A stretch of 64,000 bases of DNA from 2-02-FULL-55-14 sp964534125 (GTDB taxonomy: Bacteria > Bacteroidota > Ignavibacteria > UBA10030), in assembly GCA_964534125.1 (NCBI GenBank), contig CAZHOJ010000007.1, positions 62,001-126,000 of the forward strand, read 5' to 3'. The notes under the pieces are model-generated. The model was not told where the DNA came from and ran no database searches. It saw nothing but the letters and a program-made list of their open reading frames with translations. Of this stretch, positions 1 through 9,097 are shown one piece after another. A program made the position numbers and the translations under genes. Each line of letters opens with the position of its first letter. The first letter of the stretch is position 1.

Positions 1-935
1 GCGGAGAGGACCTGCTGCAGCCTCTCAGTGAGCCCGAACCGGTCGAACTTAACGACGCATTCCTTCAGTTCCCCGCTCAGGACCGCCTTCCCGTCCTTCG
101 TCCGGTACAATCCCTCGTCTGACAGGAACTTCGTCAGTCCGGCATCATCGCCGGCGATGAGCAGCTTCAGCATCTGGGCTTCGATGCGCGAGAGACTCAG
201 CGACTCAAGCCGGTAGTCGCGGAAGGCTTCCCATGTCGCCGGAACCCATCTCGAAACGATCTCTTCTCCAATGGTGTTCGCGTACTGCCGGATCTCCCAT
301 TGGGCGTGCGGGTCCATACGCAGCCACAGAAAGTGGAGCAGGTTGTGCAGGTCCACCTTCCAGTAGGCTTCCGTATAGGTCGAGAGGGGGAGGTCCTTGC
401 GGGCCTGTTCTCTCGCCACACCTTTGTCCAGCCGTTCCTGGTAGATGCGGCGCATCTCTTCCTGGAGTCTTCGCTCAGACTCGGTGAGTTCTTTCCCGGT
501 CGCCGGGTCGATCCATCCCTCGCTCCCCTGTTTATTGTCCGTCGACTGCATACGCCACTGGTCTTCAGGGGTCCTCTGGGCCGCGTCGATGGCGATGGAG
601 TAGCGCGTCGAATACTCATTGACGTTGGCTGTGCGGTGGCGGATCCACTGCCGCCATGCGTCCATCGGCACGCGCACGTGCAGCTTGATCTCGCACATCT
701 CGAGCGGCGTCGTGTGGAAGTGCCGCAGCAGGTATCGGATCAGCCCGCGGTCTTCACGGCTCTTCTTCGTGCCGGACCCATAGGAGACCCGCGCCGCCTG
801 CACAATGGAATCGTCGGTCCCCATGTAATCCACAACGCGCACGAATCCGTCGTCGAGGACCTTGAGGGTCTTCCCGAGAATTGCGTCCAGCGCATCGCTC
901 CGCTTGCGGGTCACTTCCTCTTGTTCATCAGCCAT
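1..935 (-). CDS. thyX: Flavin-dependent thymidylate synthase ThyX (3' end cut by window edge)
   Basis: This frame is open from an ATG at 935 to the left edge, giving 311 residues with no stop. It carries the ThyX signature near residues 99-112 (RHRTANVNEYSTRY, matching RHRxxSxNEYSxRY) and downstream blocks typical of the family (HFLWLRMDPHAQWEIR, SRWVPATWEAFRDY). ThyX makes dTMP from dUMP, with methylenetetrahydrofolate as carbon donor and FAD/NAD(P)H as reductant, and replaces ThyA. The length fits the long bacterial form (about 300 residues or more) rather than the 220-residue thermophile form. The start follows a weak GGGG tract. The family call is very secure; the C-terminus is not visible. 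Confidence 0.95.
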   Translation of the reverse strand, partial: MADEQEEVTRKRSDALDAILGKTLKVLDDGFVRVVDYMGTDDSIVQAARVSYGSGTKKSREDRGLIRYLLRHFHTTPLEMCEIKLHVRVPMDAWRQWIRHRTANVNEYSTRYSIAIDAAQRTPEDQWRMQSTDNKQGSEGWIDPATGKELTESERRLQEEMRRIYQERLDKGVAREQARKDLPLSTYTEAYWKVDLHNLLHFLWLRMDPHAQWEIRQYANTIGEEIVSRWVPATWEAFRDYRLESLSLSRIEAQMLKLLIAGDDAGLTKFLSDEGLYRTKDGKAVLSGELKECVVKFDRFGLTERLQQVLS

Positions 936-1058
936 GTCATTGATCCCCGTGTATGTCTCGAAATGCTCATGTCTTGACTCTCGCAAAGGTCGCGACGCAC
1001 GCTAAGGGAAGAAGGATACTTCTCCCATGCAGGCATTCTGGCGCGCTTTGCGAGAGAT

Positions 1059-2714
1059 TTAGTTGATCTTCGCGTATTCAGGCGCGATGTCCACCGGGAC
1101 CGACTCCAGCTTCTTCAGGACCATCAGTGCGTTCTCGGGGAGGACGCCGTAGGTGTCGAGAAGCTTCTTTGCTCCCTCGTAGTCCCCGGTCGCCTGCAGT
1201 GTCATGATCTCTCCCGTCAGCTTCGACACGGCGGGCTGCATGGTCTCCATGACGACAGCGAACGTCTGCGACGCGCTGTCGTAGGTGATGGCTCCCTGCT
1301 CGATGAGGTAGTTGAACTGCACCGCCATGCCCCGGCCGTGTGCCTCGTTAATGCCGAATCGCACAGAACGGAATGTGCTCGCAAGGTACGTCACGTACAG
1401 TGACCTTTCCGCATCCTTCGACAGGATGCCCGTGTCCATCAGGTGCTGGAGCGCGAACAAGCCGGCGATATCGGCCTTCGCCTCCTCGAGGGCAGAGTAG
1501 AGCTCTTTCATCTCTTTGCGGACGGTCGACTTCCTGCCCTTTCCGATGATGTCATGCGGCCCAAGTCCGTGCATCAGCTCATGGGCAAGGATGTGCGTGA
1601 AGAACTGGTCGAAGGAGACTTCCTTCACATCTGCAGGGGAGAGGACGATCTGCGCGATGGGGACGAGCACATTCTTGAACTTTGCCTCCTGCACGTTCTT
1701 GAGCATCACCCGCTTGCTGCCCTTTTCCCGTATCACGCGCTCGTCGTTGGGCAGATTGAATGCTGCCGTTTGCACCCCGGAACGCGCCTCGCCTCCGGTG
1801 GCGACGAGGTCGACCACACGGATAGGCGCAGAACTGCCGAGCCTGGGATTTCTGTACTTCTTTTCGATGGGGAGGTTGTCCTCGATCGACTGCAGGTGCG
1901 TGCCGAACATCGTCAGCTTGTTCGTTTCCGCTTCGTTCCGGACGGCAATGTATGACTCGAACGAGGCCTTATAATTGAACAACTCGTCCATATACACTTC
2001 GTACGGTCCGATGGTCGGCTCGATGCGGCTATCGAGTTCCATCCAGGCCACGTCGCTCTCGTAGTAGTCGTTCGAGAGGAATGCCTCCGACCTCGTGGTC
2101 AGGTACCGTCGAAGTGTCGGGTCCTCTGCAAGATCCGCGGCCTCCTTCAGGAGGGCAGCCGCCGGTTCCAGCCACATGCGATATTCTTCAGAGAACGGCA
2201 CGACCTTCAGGCCTTCTTCCCCCCGCCTGATCACGGAGAAGTAGCCGGTGGCCGCGTCAGCCTGATCCTTCGGGAGTCCTTTCAGCCAGGTCTCGAACTC
2301 TTCCTTCGTCATGTCGTCCGGATAGTGATGCGCACCGGCCGGGCGTGAGGGAACGCCCTCGATGAAGGGCTCCTGGTCGTCGAGGCTGGACCACGGACTG
2401 CGCTCGATCTCGAAAAGGAGCAGTTCCTTTTTCCCCGGTTGTGATGTGTTCTGCTGGAGTTTCTGAAGGAGGGCCAGATTTCCGCTCCAGGTCTGATCAA
2501 GATAGATGGAGTCCATATACGCAGACGCCTGCGAGAGTATTTCCAGGATCTGTTTCTGTGCCGGCGTCAGGGCTGTAAGGTCCGCGGAGAGAGAGACCGG
2601 AGCGAACCGGGCGATCTTCTGGTCAAGAGGGCTCACATCACCTCCGGAGCAGGCGGCAAGCAGCATCACGGCAACTGAGCTCACCGTCGAAAGAAATGCG
2701 TGTCGTATGGTCAT
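1059..2714 (-). CDS. M49-like zinc metallopeptidase, lipoprotein
   Basis: This 551-residue protein starts with a lipoprotein signal (hydrophobic run, then LLAACSGG, lipid Cys near residue 22), so it is probably membrane-anchored outside the cytoplasm. Zinc ligands are visible as HELMH at residues 378-382 and a second Glu/Asp cluster, LEEAKAD, near 409-415. That pairing of HExxH with EExxAD about 30 residues later resembles peptidase family M49 (dipeptidyl-peptidase III), although true M49 enzymes have HExxGH. Its substrate cannot be told from sequence. It lies 17 bp downstream of the GMC oxidoreductase gene on the same strand, so it may be co-transcribed with it. Confidence 0.75.
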   Translation of the reverse strand: MTIRHAFLSTVSSVAVMLLAACSGGDVSPLDQKIARFAPVSLSADLTALTPAQKQILEILSQASAYMDSIYLDQTWSGNLALLQKLQQNTSQPGKKELLLFEIERSPWSSLDDQEPFIEGVPSRPAGAHHYPDDMTKEEFETWLKGLPKDQADAATGYFSVIRRGEEGLKVVPFSEEYRMWLEPAAALLKEAADLAEDPTLRRYLTTRSEAFLSNDYYESDVAWMELDSRIEPTIGPYEVYMDELFNYKASFESYIAVRNEAETNKLTMFGTHLQSIEDNLPIEKKYRNPRLGSSAPIRVVDLVATGGEARSGVQTAAFNLPNDERVIREKGSKRVMLKNVQEAKFKNVLVPIAQIVLSPADVKEVSFDQFFTHILAHELMHGLGPHDIIGKGRKSTVRKEMKELYSALEEAKADIAGLFALQHLMDTGILSKDAERSLYVTYLASTFRSVRFGINEAHGRGMAVQFNYLIEQGAITYDSASQTFAVVMETMQPAVSKLTGEIMTLQATGDYEGAKKLLDTYGVLPENALMVLKKLESVPVDIAPEYAKIN

Positions 2715-2731
2715 GGCTAATGCTCTTCACG

Positions 2732-4270
2732 TTATGATGATTGTATCGAACTCCAGTCGTCCGCTATCCCCTCGGCGAGCTTCTCGACGACGGCAAGGAT
2801 CGTGACCTGAGGATTGACGCTCAGCGAGGAGGGAAGGATGCTTCCGTCGAGCACATAGACGCCCGGTGTATCGTGGACCTTTCCCGTCGGGTCGACGACG
2901 GATGTGCGGGGATCGGTCCCCATCCTGCACGTTCCGAGCGGATGTGCGCTGAACATGGTGATGTCGTTCGGTCCCCATGGTGCCCGGCGGAGCTTCGCCT
3001 GGATCTCACCGGGTGACGAAAATGACAGCGGCGTCGTATGAAGCGTGAACACGGAACGTGCCCCCGCTGCAAAATGGATGCGGGTGCCTGCCTCGATTGC
3101 CTGCCGCATATGATGCGAGTCTCTCGGGCCGGTCCGATACGAGATCAGCGGCCGCCCGCCGTCGCTCGAGGTGACCGTGCCCGAAGAATCGGTGTCGTTC
3201 ACAAGGACGATGAAGACGCATATGTAGGGGAGGAGCTCCATCAGGGCGGCGTGCTGCTTACCGAAAGAAGGCACACTCATTGCAGCGAGGGCGGGCCCAT
3301 AGGGCGCCGACTCCACCCAGAATCCCCCGCGCTTGCCGTCGATGTTCATGAACTGATCGCACATGGCCGACTGGGGTATTCCCTTCCAGCTCTGCTGGGG
3401 CGAGTCATACACACCCAGCACCGCGGAGGTCCTGTGGAATGTCAGGTTGTTGCCCAATGCATTCGATGACAGGCCCAACCCCGAGGATGCCAGGAGCCGG
3501 GGGGATGTGATGGCGCTCGCCGAGACGATGACAGCCGTCGCCTCGATGCTGAAGCCGTGCTTCCGTTCCCGGGTCTCCCGTTGGAGAATATCTCCTGATA
3601 CGATTCTCCGCCCGCCCGACATCTCGATGCGGAGCGCATGTGCATCGGATATGACCGTGGCGCCGGCGCGTATCGCATCCTTGACATATGTCACGTCTGC
3701 CGAGGTCTTCCCGCCGATCGGGCATCCCATTCCGCACACACCGAGCTCAGCACAATCCCGCACATTCCTTCCGTTCGCCTGGGCCGAGTAGCCGAGGGCG
3801 CGAGCACCGTCGAGGATCTTCCTGTTCTGGGCGTTGTGTCGTTCGTACGGTTCGGCGTGAATATTCAGGTACGATTCGATCCGGTCGAAGTACGGACCGA
3901 GGCGTTCGCTGGAGAGCGATGTGAGGCCGTGGTCGTTCACCCAGTGGTCGAGTGTGAACCGGGATGTCCGGAGCGATGTGGTCCAGTTGATGGTCGAGCT
4001 TCCGCCGACGCATCGGCCCTGCAGAACAGTGGTTGAGAGGTCGGTGGTCGCAAGCCCGGCCCGCTGAACGTACAGGTTACTGAATCCCCATTCCTCCGTC
4101 TGCTGAAAATCCCCGGGGGCGTAATAGCCGCCTTCCTCAAGTACGACGACCTTTTTTCCGCTCTCCGCAAGGATCTTCGCTGCCGCAGCACCGCCGCATC
4201 CCGACCCGATGATGCAGACGTCCGCCGACTCCCTGAGGTCCGAGGAGATATCTTTTCCCTGGATGATCAT
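2732..4270 (-). CDS. GMC-family flavin oxidoreductase
   Basis: This 512-residue protein has the N-terminal FAD dinucleotide fold (VCIIGSGCGGAAAAKILAE, residues ~18-36), the GMC block LQGRCVGGSSTINW, and the C-terminal signature HPLGTCRMG followed by VYVLDGSILPSSLSVNPQ. GMC enzymes oxidise alcohols or sugars with FAD. The Cys-rich stretch CAELGVCGMGCP near residue 170 is typical of the subgroup that includes long-chain alcohol oxidases and gluconate dehydrogenase-like large subunits. The gene just upstream on the same strand encodes a subunit-3-type partner, which supports a membrane-linked dehydrogenase rather than a soluble oxidase. The substrate is unknown. Confidence 0.9.
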   Translation of the reverse strand: MIIQGKDISSDLRESADVCIIGSGCGGAAAAKILAESGKKVVVLEEGGYYAPGDFQQTEEWGFSNLYVQRAGLATTDLSTTVLQGRCVGGSSTINWTTSLRTSRFTLDHWVNDHGLTSLSSERLGPYFDRIESYLNIHAEPYERHNAQNRKILDGARALGYSAQANGRNVRDCAELGVCGMGCPIGGKTSADVTYVKDAIRAGATVISDAHALRIEMSGGRRIVSGDILQRETRERKHGFSIEATAVIVSASAITSPRLLASSGLGLSSNALGNNLTFHRTSAVLGVYDSPQQSWKGIPQSAMCDQFMNIDGKRGGFWVESAPYGPALAAMSVPSFGKQHAALMELLPYICVFIVLVNDTDSSGTVTSSDGGRPLISYRTGPRDSHHMRQAIEAGTRIHFAAGARSVFTLHTTPLSFSSPGEIQAKLRRAPWGPNDITMFSAHPLGTCRMGTDPRTSVVDPTGKVHDTPGVYVLDGSILPSSLSVNPQVTILAVVEKLAEGIADDWSSIQSS

Positions 4271-4283
4271 TGCAGTGCCGGTC

Positions 4284-4826
4284 TCATCGCACGTACGATC
4301 CGTCGAATCCCACGCCGTCCCAGGAACCGGGATGTGTATAATAGACGCTCAACGAGAGCCGCTTGAGGCCTTGGAATGCGGTCCGGCGAAATGCCAGCGG
4401 GCTCTCCATCCAGTCACGCAGATATGCATCCTTGTCGTCGTCCGACATGGCGAGGAATGACGAAAAACGAAGATCGAAAAGGAATGCCACCCACGCACTA
4501 TTAAAGAGCATGAGCAGAAGGTGGAATTGCTCCTGGATCTCGGGATGGTCGCCGGCAAGGAATGCATCTGCCCGTGATGCGATCTCGTCCGCCGACGGCG
4601 CTGTGTCCGGGCGCGGGCCAGCGATGCGGTCCGCGACGGCCCGGAAGAGCTCGAACTCCTTCGCGTCGAAGAAATTGCCGGGCTTTGGGGGTGCGTCCGC
4701 CTGCTGTGATGCCCTGAGCGGGGGCCTGCCGAGGGAGAGGAAGAGCGATCCTGCGAGCGTCTGTCGCAGGAAGAGGCGTCGGCCATGTCCGGAGGGTGCG
4801 TCCACCTGATGGAGGGGAGAGGTCAT
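4284..4826 (-). CDS. Gluconate 2-dehydrogenase subunit 3-like protein
   Basis: This 180-residue protein begins with a Tat-like leader (twin arginine in GHGRRLFLRQTLAGSL, then a hydrophobic stretch), so export in a folded state is likely. The rest (FFDAKEFELFRAVADRI, ...DAYLRDWMESP...) follows the pattern of gluconate 2-dehydrogenase subunit 3, the small chaperone-like partner of GMC dehydrogenases. It sits 13 bp upstream of the GMC gene and overlaps the stop of the agmatinase gene by 4 bp (ATGA), so the three are one transcription unit. The role as dehydrogenase partner is inferred from family and context. Confidence 0.85.
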   Translation of the reverse strand: MTSPLHQVDAPSGHGRRLFLRQTLAGSLFLSLGRPPLRASQQADAPPKPGNFFDAKEFELFRAVADRIAGPRPDTAPSADEIASRADAFLAGDHPEIQEQFHLLLMLFNSAWVAFLFDLRFSSFLAMSDDDKDAYLRDWMESPLAFRRTAFQGLKRLSLSVYYTHPGSWDGVGFDGSYVR

Positions 4827-5722
4827 CGCACGGCGTAGTTCAGGATCTTGGAGACAAGTTTGGCGGCCAGGAGATCGGGATGGTGTACCCCTTTCATCGG
4901 GGCAAGCTCGACCACGTCGAACCCGACGATGCGGCGCCTGCGCGCGACCTTACGGATGCAGCGCATTGCTTCCTCCCAGAGGAGCCCGTTCGGCTCCGGC
5001 GTTCCGGTCGATGGCATGATCGACGGGTCCAGCCCGTCCACGTCGAACGTGATGTAGACATTCTCCGTCAGGTCTTCAATGACGAAATCCTCCCAGTCCT
5101 TCAGCATCCGGGAGTAGGCTCCCTGCCTGATCCCGTGTGCGTAGTAGGTGTGCACCCCCTTTGCGCGGATGAACTGTGCTTCCTCGATCGCTTGTGCGCG
5201 GATGCCCACCTGCACGATCCTCTGCGGTTCGAGAAATTCCGCCACCCGGGCCATGACGCTGGCGTGCGAGTACGTGTTCCCCTGATACTCCTCACGAAGG
5301 TCGGAGTGCGCATCGAATTGCAGCACGGAGAGGTTCTCGTACCGTTTCGCGTATGCGCGCACGAGCGCTGAGGTGATGGTGTGTTCTCCCCCGAGCGTGA
5401 CGATGAACTTGCCGGTCTGAAGGAGTTCGGTGGTCCGGTCGTAGAGCTTTGTCAGGAATGCCTCGTCCTTCAGATTCCCGACCGGGAACGGGGGGAGACT
5501 GGCAATGCCCTTCTCGCGATGCAGCTCCCTGCCGGTCTCTTCGTCGTAGAACTCCACGTACTGTGATGCCTTCAGGATGGCCGCCGGTCCGTTCTTCGTC
5601 CCGTGCCCGTAGCTGACGGTGCGTTCGAAGGGAACCGGATGGATGACGATGGACGATCTGTCGAACGAAGAGAATTCAGATTCGAGTGCGAGGAAATTCT
5701 TATCGATACCGAGGGTCTTCAT
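4823..5722 (-). CDS. speB: Agmatinase / ureohydrolase family enzyme
   Basis: The 299 residues show the ureohydrolase manganese-binding motifs: GGEHT, DAHSDLR and FDVDGLDPS, with the TGTPEPNGL block that in this family favours agmatinase over arginase. Agmatinase hydrolyses agmatine to putrescine and urea in the cytoplasm. The length matches SpeB. It is the first gene of the leftward unit, its stop overlapping the next start. Guanidinobutyrase or another ureohydrolase specificity cannot be ruled out from motifs alone. The link with the oxidoreductase downstream is unexplained. Confidence 0.87.
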   Translation of the reverse strand: MKTLGIDKNFLALESEFSSFDRSSIVIHPVPFERTVSYGHGTKNGPAAILKASQYVEFYDEETGRELHREKGIASLPPFPVGNLKDEAFLTKLYDRTTELLQTGKFIVTLGGEHTITSALVRAYAKRYENLSVLQFDAHSDLREEYQGNTYSHASVMARVAEFLEPQRIVQVGIRAQAIEEAQFIRAKGVHTYYAHGIRQGAYSRMLKDWEDFVIEDLTENVYITFDVDGLDPSIMPSTGTPEPNGLLWEEAMRCIRKVARRRRIVGFDVVELAPMKGVHHPDLLAAKLVSKILNYAVR

Positions 5723-5835
5723 GGGCCTGGGATCCCGGAGCAGATGAGGAAAATCGAAGAAGAATATACACGATAATCCCGGAGCACGAAACCCGGTCCG
5801 GTTGCATCATCATGATTTTCTGTCGATACTCCGGC

Positions 5836-6333
5836 ATGCGGTTGTACGAACGAACTTTCTCCCGCCTGCTGATCGTGCTCCTGGGGCTTTGGTGCCTCGG
5901 CTTCTCCGCCGGGCCGGTGCTCGAGGCTGCTTTGTCGGGACCCGGTGTAACCGGAGCTTTCTATCAGGGCGTCTGTCACCAGGACGCTGAACGGTCGTTC
6001 GTGTGGTTTGGTGTTCCCTGGGCAGTATGCCACAGGTGTTCTGCCATCTACCTGTCCTTCACACTTACTGCTCTTATCGTTCTTCTCAGTGGCCGCCTGT
6101 CGCTGGTCCATATCCCGCGCCCGGCCGTTCTTGCTGCTTTTTTGATGCCTGTGGCCGTCGATGGATTGGCGGACCTTGTCGGGTTGCGGGCAGCAGACAT
6201 GCCTTCCCGTCTCGTTACGGGCGTTCTTACAGGCTCTGTGCTTGCCGTGGTCGTTCTGCCCGTTCTTTTCGATGCCCTTCGAAAGCTGAATGTCCTGCAT
6301 CTCTCACCCCCTCCCGGAGGTTATGATGGTTGA
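5836..6333 (+). CDS. DUF2085 membrane protein
   Basis: Starting at ATG 5836, this 165-residue protein has about four hydrophobic segments. It also has the DUF2085 pattern of a Cys-His pair after the first membrane segment (VCHQDAERSFVWFG) and a second CHRC about 20 residues on (PWAVCHRCSAIY). The family is uncharacterised; the conserved Cys/His residues suggest metal or redox chemistry at the membrane. An in-frame ATG at 5812 is also possible, but neither start has a strong ribosome site. Its stop overlaps the next gene by 8 bp. Confidence 0.8.
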   Translation: MRLYERTFSRLLIVLLGLWCLGFSAGPVLEAALSGPGVTGAFYQGVCHQDAERSFVWFGVPWAVCHRCSAIYLSFTLTALIVLLSGRLSLVHIPRPAVLAAFLMPVAVDGLADLVGLRAADMPSRLVTGVLTGSVLAVVVLPVLFDALRKLNVLHLSPPPGGYDG

Positions 6334-6847
6334 GAAACCACAGAAACAGAACGCGATCCTCATCGGTGCGGCGGTCATCGCCGGCATATCGGCCCTCCCC
6401 GGCATAAGCATCATCAATTGCTTCTGTTGTGCGGGGATCCTTTTCGGGGGAGCTCTGGCCGTGTTCTTCTATCAGAAGGACTTCAGACCGGAGATGCCGC
6501 TGATGGAGACATCCGATGCGCTCGTCGTCGGATTGCTGTCGGGGATCTTCGGCGCCATCGGCGCCACCATCCTGTCCGGTTTGTTCCTGCTCGTCCTTGG
6601 CCCCTTCGAGACAGAATTCATCCGGGACCTCATCGAGAAGTTTGCAGAGAACGGCACTATCCCATACGACATCGCTGACCAGATCCTCGAAGCGATGGAT
6701 GAGTCCATGGCCGAAGCAGCGAGCCTCGCCGGACTTCTCACAGGGTTCTTCTTCAACATCATCATCTTCCCGATCTTCGGGATGCTCGGTGGATTGATCG
6801 GCTATGGCCTCTTCCGGAAGAAAGACGTTCCGCAGGTCCGCGCGTAG
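6326..6847 (+). CDS. Small membrane protein of unknown function
   Basis: The 173 residues contain hydrophobic segments near residues 10-48 and 68-90 and a last one near 135-168 that ends in a Gly-rich stretch. Between them lies a hydrophilic helix rich in Asp/Glu. The start at 6326 was chosen because GGAGG at 6316-6320 lies five bases upstream; the ATG three bases earlier is too close. I do not recognise the family. It overlaps the genes on both sides, which suggests translational coupling in a small envelope-protein operon. Confidence 0.7.
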   Translation: MVEKPQKQNAILIGAAVIAGISALPGISIINCFCCAGILFGGALAVFFYQKDFRPEMPLMETSDALVVGLLSGIFGAIGATILSGLFLLVLGPFETEFIRDLIEKFAENGTIPYDIADQILEAMDESMAEAASLAGLLTGFFFNIIIFPIFGMLGGLIGYGLFRKKDVPQVRA

Positions 6848-7268
6848 CCTCGTCGCCGTCCTGCTTCTGGCAGGATGTGCCGTCCATGATCCTTCGGCGG
6901 ACGATGCGTCGGTACGGGCCGTCCTCGGCCAGCAGGTGGATGCCTGGAACAATGGGGACATCCCCGGCTACATGCAGGGGTACTGGCGGAGCGACAGCAC
7001 GATCTTCATCTCTGGCGGGACTCGTGTGACCGGCTATGACACTGTCCTTGCCCGATTTCAGCGGTCGTATCCTACCCGGGATGCGATGGGGCATCTGACA
7101 TTCGAGGAGCTCGAGATTCTCATGACCTCTTCCGATGCTGCGCTCGCCCGCGGGATATGGCGGCTCAGGCGGTCGGAGGATGAGCCGTGGGGTCGATTCA
7201 CGCTCCTCCTCGGGAAGAAGGCCGATGGCTGGCGGATCGTGTATGACCACACATCGTCGGGTTCATAG
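6804..7268 (+). CDS. SnoaL/DUF4440-like lipoprotein
   Basis: This 154-residue protein has a basic N-terminus, a hydrophobic run and a lipobox ending LLLAGCAV, so it is probably a lipoprotein. The remainder (VRAVLGQQVDAWNNGDIPGY, ...YWRSDSTIFISGG..., ...WGRFTLLLGKKADGWRIVYDH) follows the NTF2-like DUF4440/SnoaL fold: an opening helix, a GD turn and a terminal GWRIVYDHTS strand. These cone-shaped domains bind small ligands, and the function here is unknown. It overlaps the upstream gene by 44 bp in another frame. Confidence 0.75.
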   Translation: MASSGRKTFRRSARSLVAVLLLAGCAVHDPSADDASVRAVLGQQVDAWNNGDIPGYMQGYWRSDSTIFISGGTRVTGYDTVLARFQRSYPTRDAMGHLTFEELEILMTSSDAALARGIWRLRRSEDEPWGRFTLLLGKKADGWRIVYDHTSSGS

Positions 7269-7279
7269 ATAGTTCATCA

Positions 7280-7515
7280 GTGGACATCGAGCATTGGTCA
7301 TTCGGAGTTGCTGTTGGATCGCCCGAAAGGCAACGCCCGACGCCCGATGGTGAATGCTGAATGTCCAGGTTGTCGGAGCACGACACTTCATCATTGGTCA
7401 TTCAGCGTCGGATATTGGCCATTGCTTTTGGATCAGCCGAAAATCAATGTCCGACGCCCGATGATGAATGACGAATGACCAACGCCTGATGATGAACGTC
7501 GAACACCAAAGGTAT
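7280..7515. repeat. Intergenic palindromic repeat, two diverged copies
   Basis: The gap before the NSS gene holds two diverged copies of a repeat also found at 12895-13065 and 13531-13957. Shared blocks are a TTGGxCATT/ATTGGTCATT stretch, then GGAGTTGCTGTTG, a CGGCTGAAAA-like centre and CCCGATGATGAATGA. Each copy is an imperfect inverted repeat with CATCGGG-like and CCCGATG arms. There is no coding potential. It may be a small non-autonomous mobile repeat or a spreading intergenic element; no transposase is nearby. Confidence 0.7.
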
Positions 7516-7560
7516 TGAGATGCACGCCTCCGGCCCTTCCATCCATGACGAGATCTGCCC

Positions 7561-9075
7561 ATGACAGCTTCTGATGCCAGCATCCATCAGCGGTTCTCCT
7601 CCCGGCTCGGTTTCCTCCTGAGCGCGATCGGGGTCGCGGTCGGCACCGGTAATATCTGGCGCTTCCCGCGGATCGTTGCGCAGAACGGCTCGGACGACGG
7701 TGCGGGTGCGTTCATCGTCTCATGGGTGATCTTCCTGTTCCTTTGGAGCGTACCGCTCATCATCGCAGAGTATCTGATGGGGAGAAAGACGCGCAAAGGG
7801 ACGGCGGGATCGTTCGCCCTCCTCTCCGACGGCAAGCTCACCTGGATGGGATCGTTCGTCGGATTCGTCACGATCGCCATCATGTTCTACTATGCGGTCG
7901 TGGTCGGGTGGGTCCTTTTTTATCTCATCGCGACGGCGACAGCGCCACTTCCGGCGACCACAGAAGAAGCGTTCGGCGTCTGGAACGGATTTCAGGACAG
8001 CCTCCTCCCGTATCTTTTTCATGCCGTCGTGCTCGTCCTCGGCGCACTGATCGCATGGAAGGGCATCACCTCGATCGAAAAAGTGAACAAGATCCTGATG
8101 CCGACGCTTCTCGTCATCGTCGTCGGGTCGGCCATCCGGGCCATCTCGCTGCCGGGTTCGGGACAGGGTCTGGCCTTCATCTTTACGCCGGACTGGGGGC
8201 AGCTCGCGGACCCGCGGATCTGGCTCGAAGCGCTGACGCAGAATGCGTGGGACACAGGGGCGGGATGGGGACTGTTCCTTACCTACGCGGCGTACATCAG
8301 GCGCGAGCATGGCCTCGTCAAGAACGCCTTCGTCACCGGTATCGGCAATAACCTCGTCTCGCTCATCTCCGCTATCATGATCTTTGGCACGGTCTTCTCT
8401 GTGCTGCACTACGAGATGGGGATGTCGGATCCCGAGATCCTCTCGGTCATGAAGACGAGCGGTCCCGCTTCGACCGGACTGACGTTCATTTGGATGCCCC
8501 AGCTGTTCGCCCGCATGACGCTCGGCCAGCCGCTCGCCGTCCTCTTCTTCCTCGGCCTCTGTTTCGCCGGTTTCACGTCGTTCCTTGCGATGCTTGAGCT
8601 CGGCACCCGGTTCCTCGTCGACCTCGGCATCACCCGGTCCCGCGCGATCCTTGGTCTCACCGTTGTCGGGTTCGTGCTCGGCATTCCCTCTGCGTCGAAC
8701 CTCAACATTCTTGGCAATCAGGATTTCGTCTGGGGCGTGGCCCTGATGATCTCCGGCGCCTTCGTGGCTGTCGCGATCATCAGGTATGGGCTCGAGAACC
8801 TCAAACGGGAGGAGCTGATGACGGACGGATCGGACTGGCAGCTGGGCCAATGGTGGAACTACGTCGTGCTCTACTTCGTCCCTCTCGCAGCAGTCCTTCT
8901 GCTGGGGTGGTGGCTGTATCTGTCTGCGTCCGAGTACGCCCCGGACACCTGGTACGATCCCTTCGACTACTACAGCGTGATGACCTGCCTGGTGCAGTGG
9001 GGGATCGCCCTGGTGATCATGATCGGCCTTCAGGCCCGGTTCAACGTGTTCCTCCTGCCGCGCAGAGAGGATTGA
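7561..9075 (+). CDS. Sodium:neurotransmitter-symporter-family (NSS) transporter
   Basis: The 504-residue integral membrane protein has the NSS hallmark GNIWRFP in its first membrane helix (near residue 31) and about 11-12 hydrophobic helices. Sodium-dependent bacterial NSS members such as LeuT carry amino acids. It is the first gene of a tight unit (22 bp to the next gene) whose other members act on hydroxyproline-type imino acids, so an imino-acid or amino-acid substrate is inferred. The ATG at 7561 is the only sensible start, placing the signature helix at the usual distance. Confidence 0.93.
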   Translation: MTASDASIHQRFSSRLGFLLSAIGVAVGTGNIWRFPRIVAQNGSDDGAGAFIVSWVIFLFLWSVPLIIAEYLMGRKTRKGTAGSFALLSDGKLTWMGSFVGFVTIAIMFYYAVVVGWVLFYLIATATAPLPATTEEAFGVWNGFQDSLLPYLFHAVVLVLGALIAWKGITSIEKVNKILMPTLLVIVVGSAIRAISLPGSGQGLAFIFTPDWGQLADPRIWLEALTQNAWDTGAGWGLFLTYAAYIRREHGLVKNAFVTGIGNNLVSLISAIMIFGTVFSVLHYEMGMSDPEILSVMKTSGPASTGLTFIWMPQLFARMTLGQPLAVLFFLGLCFAGFTSFLAMLELGTRFLVDLGITRSRAILGLTVVGFVLGIPSASNLNILGNQDFVWGVALMISGAFVAVAIIRYGLENLKREELMTDGSDWQLGQWWNYVVLYFVPLAAVLLLGWWLYLSASEYAPDTWYDPFDYYSVMTCLVQWGIALVIMIGLQARFNVFLLPRRED

Positions 9076-9097
9076 GGCACAACCCAGCGCGCTATCC

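Noticed and set aside
300..977. A 225-codon plus-strand frame over thyX
   Set aside because: The minus strand here encodes ThyX with its full signature motif, so the plus frame is a shadow.
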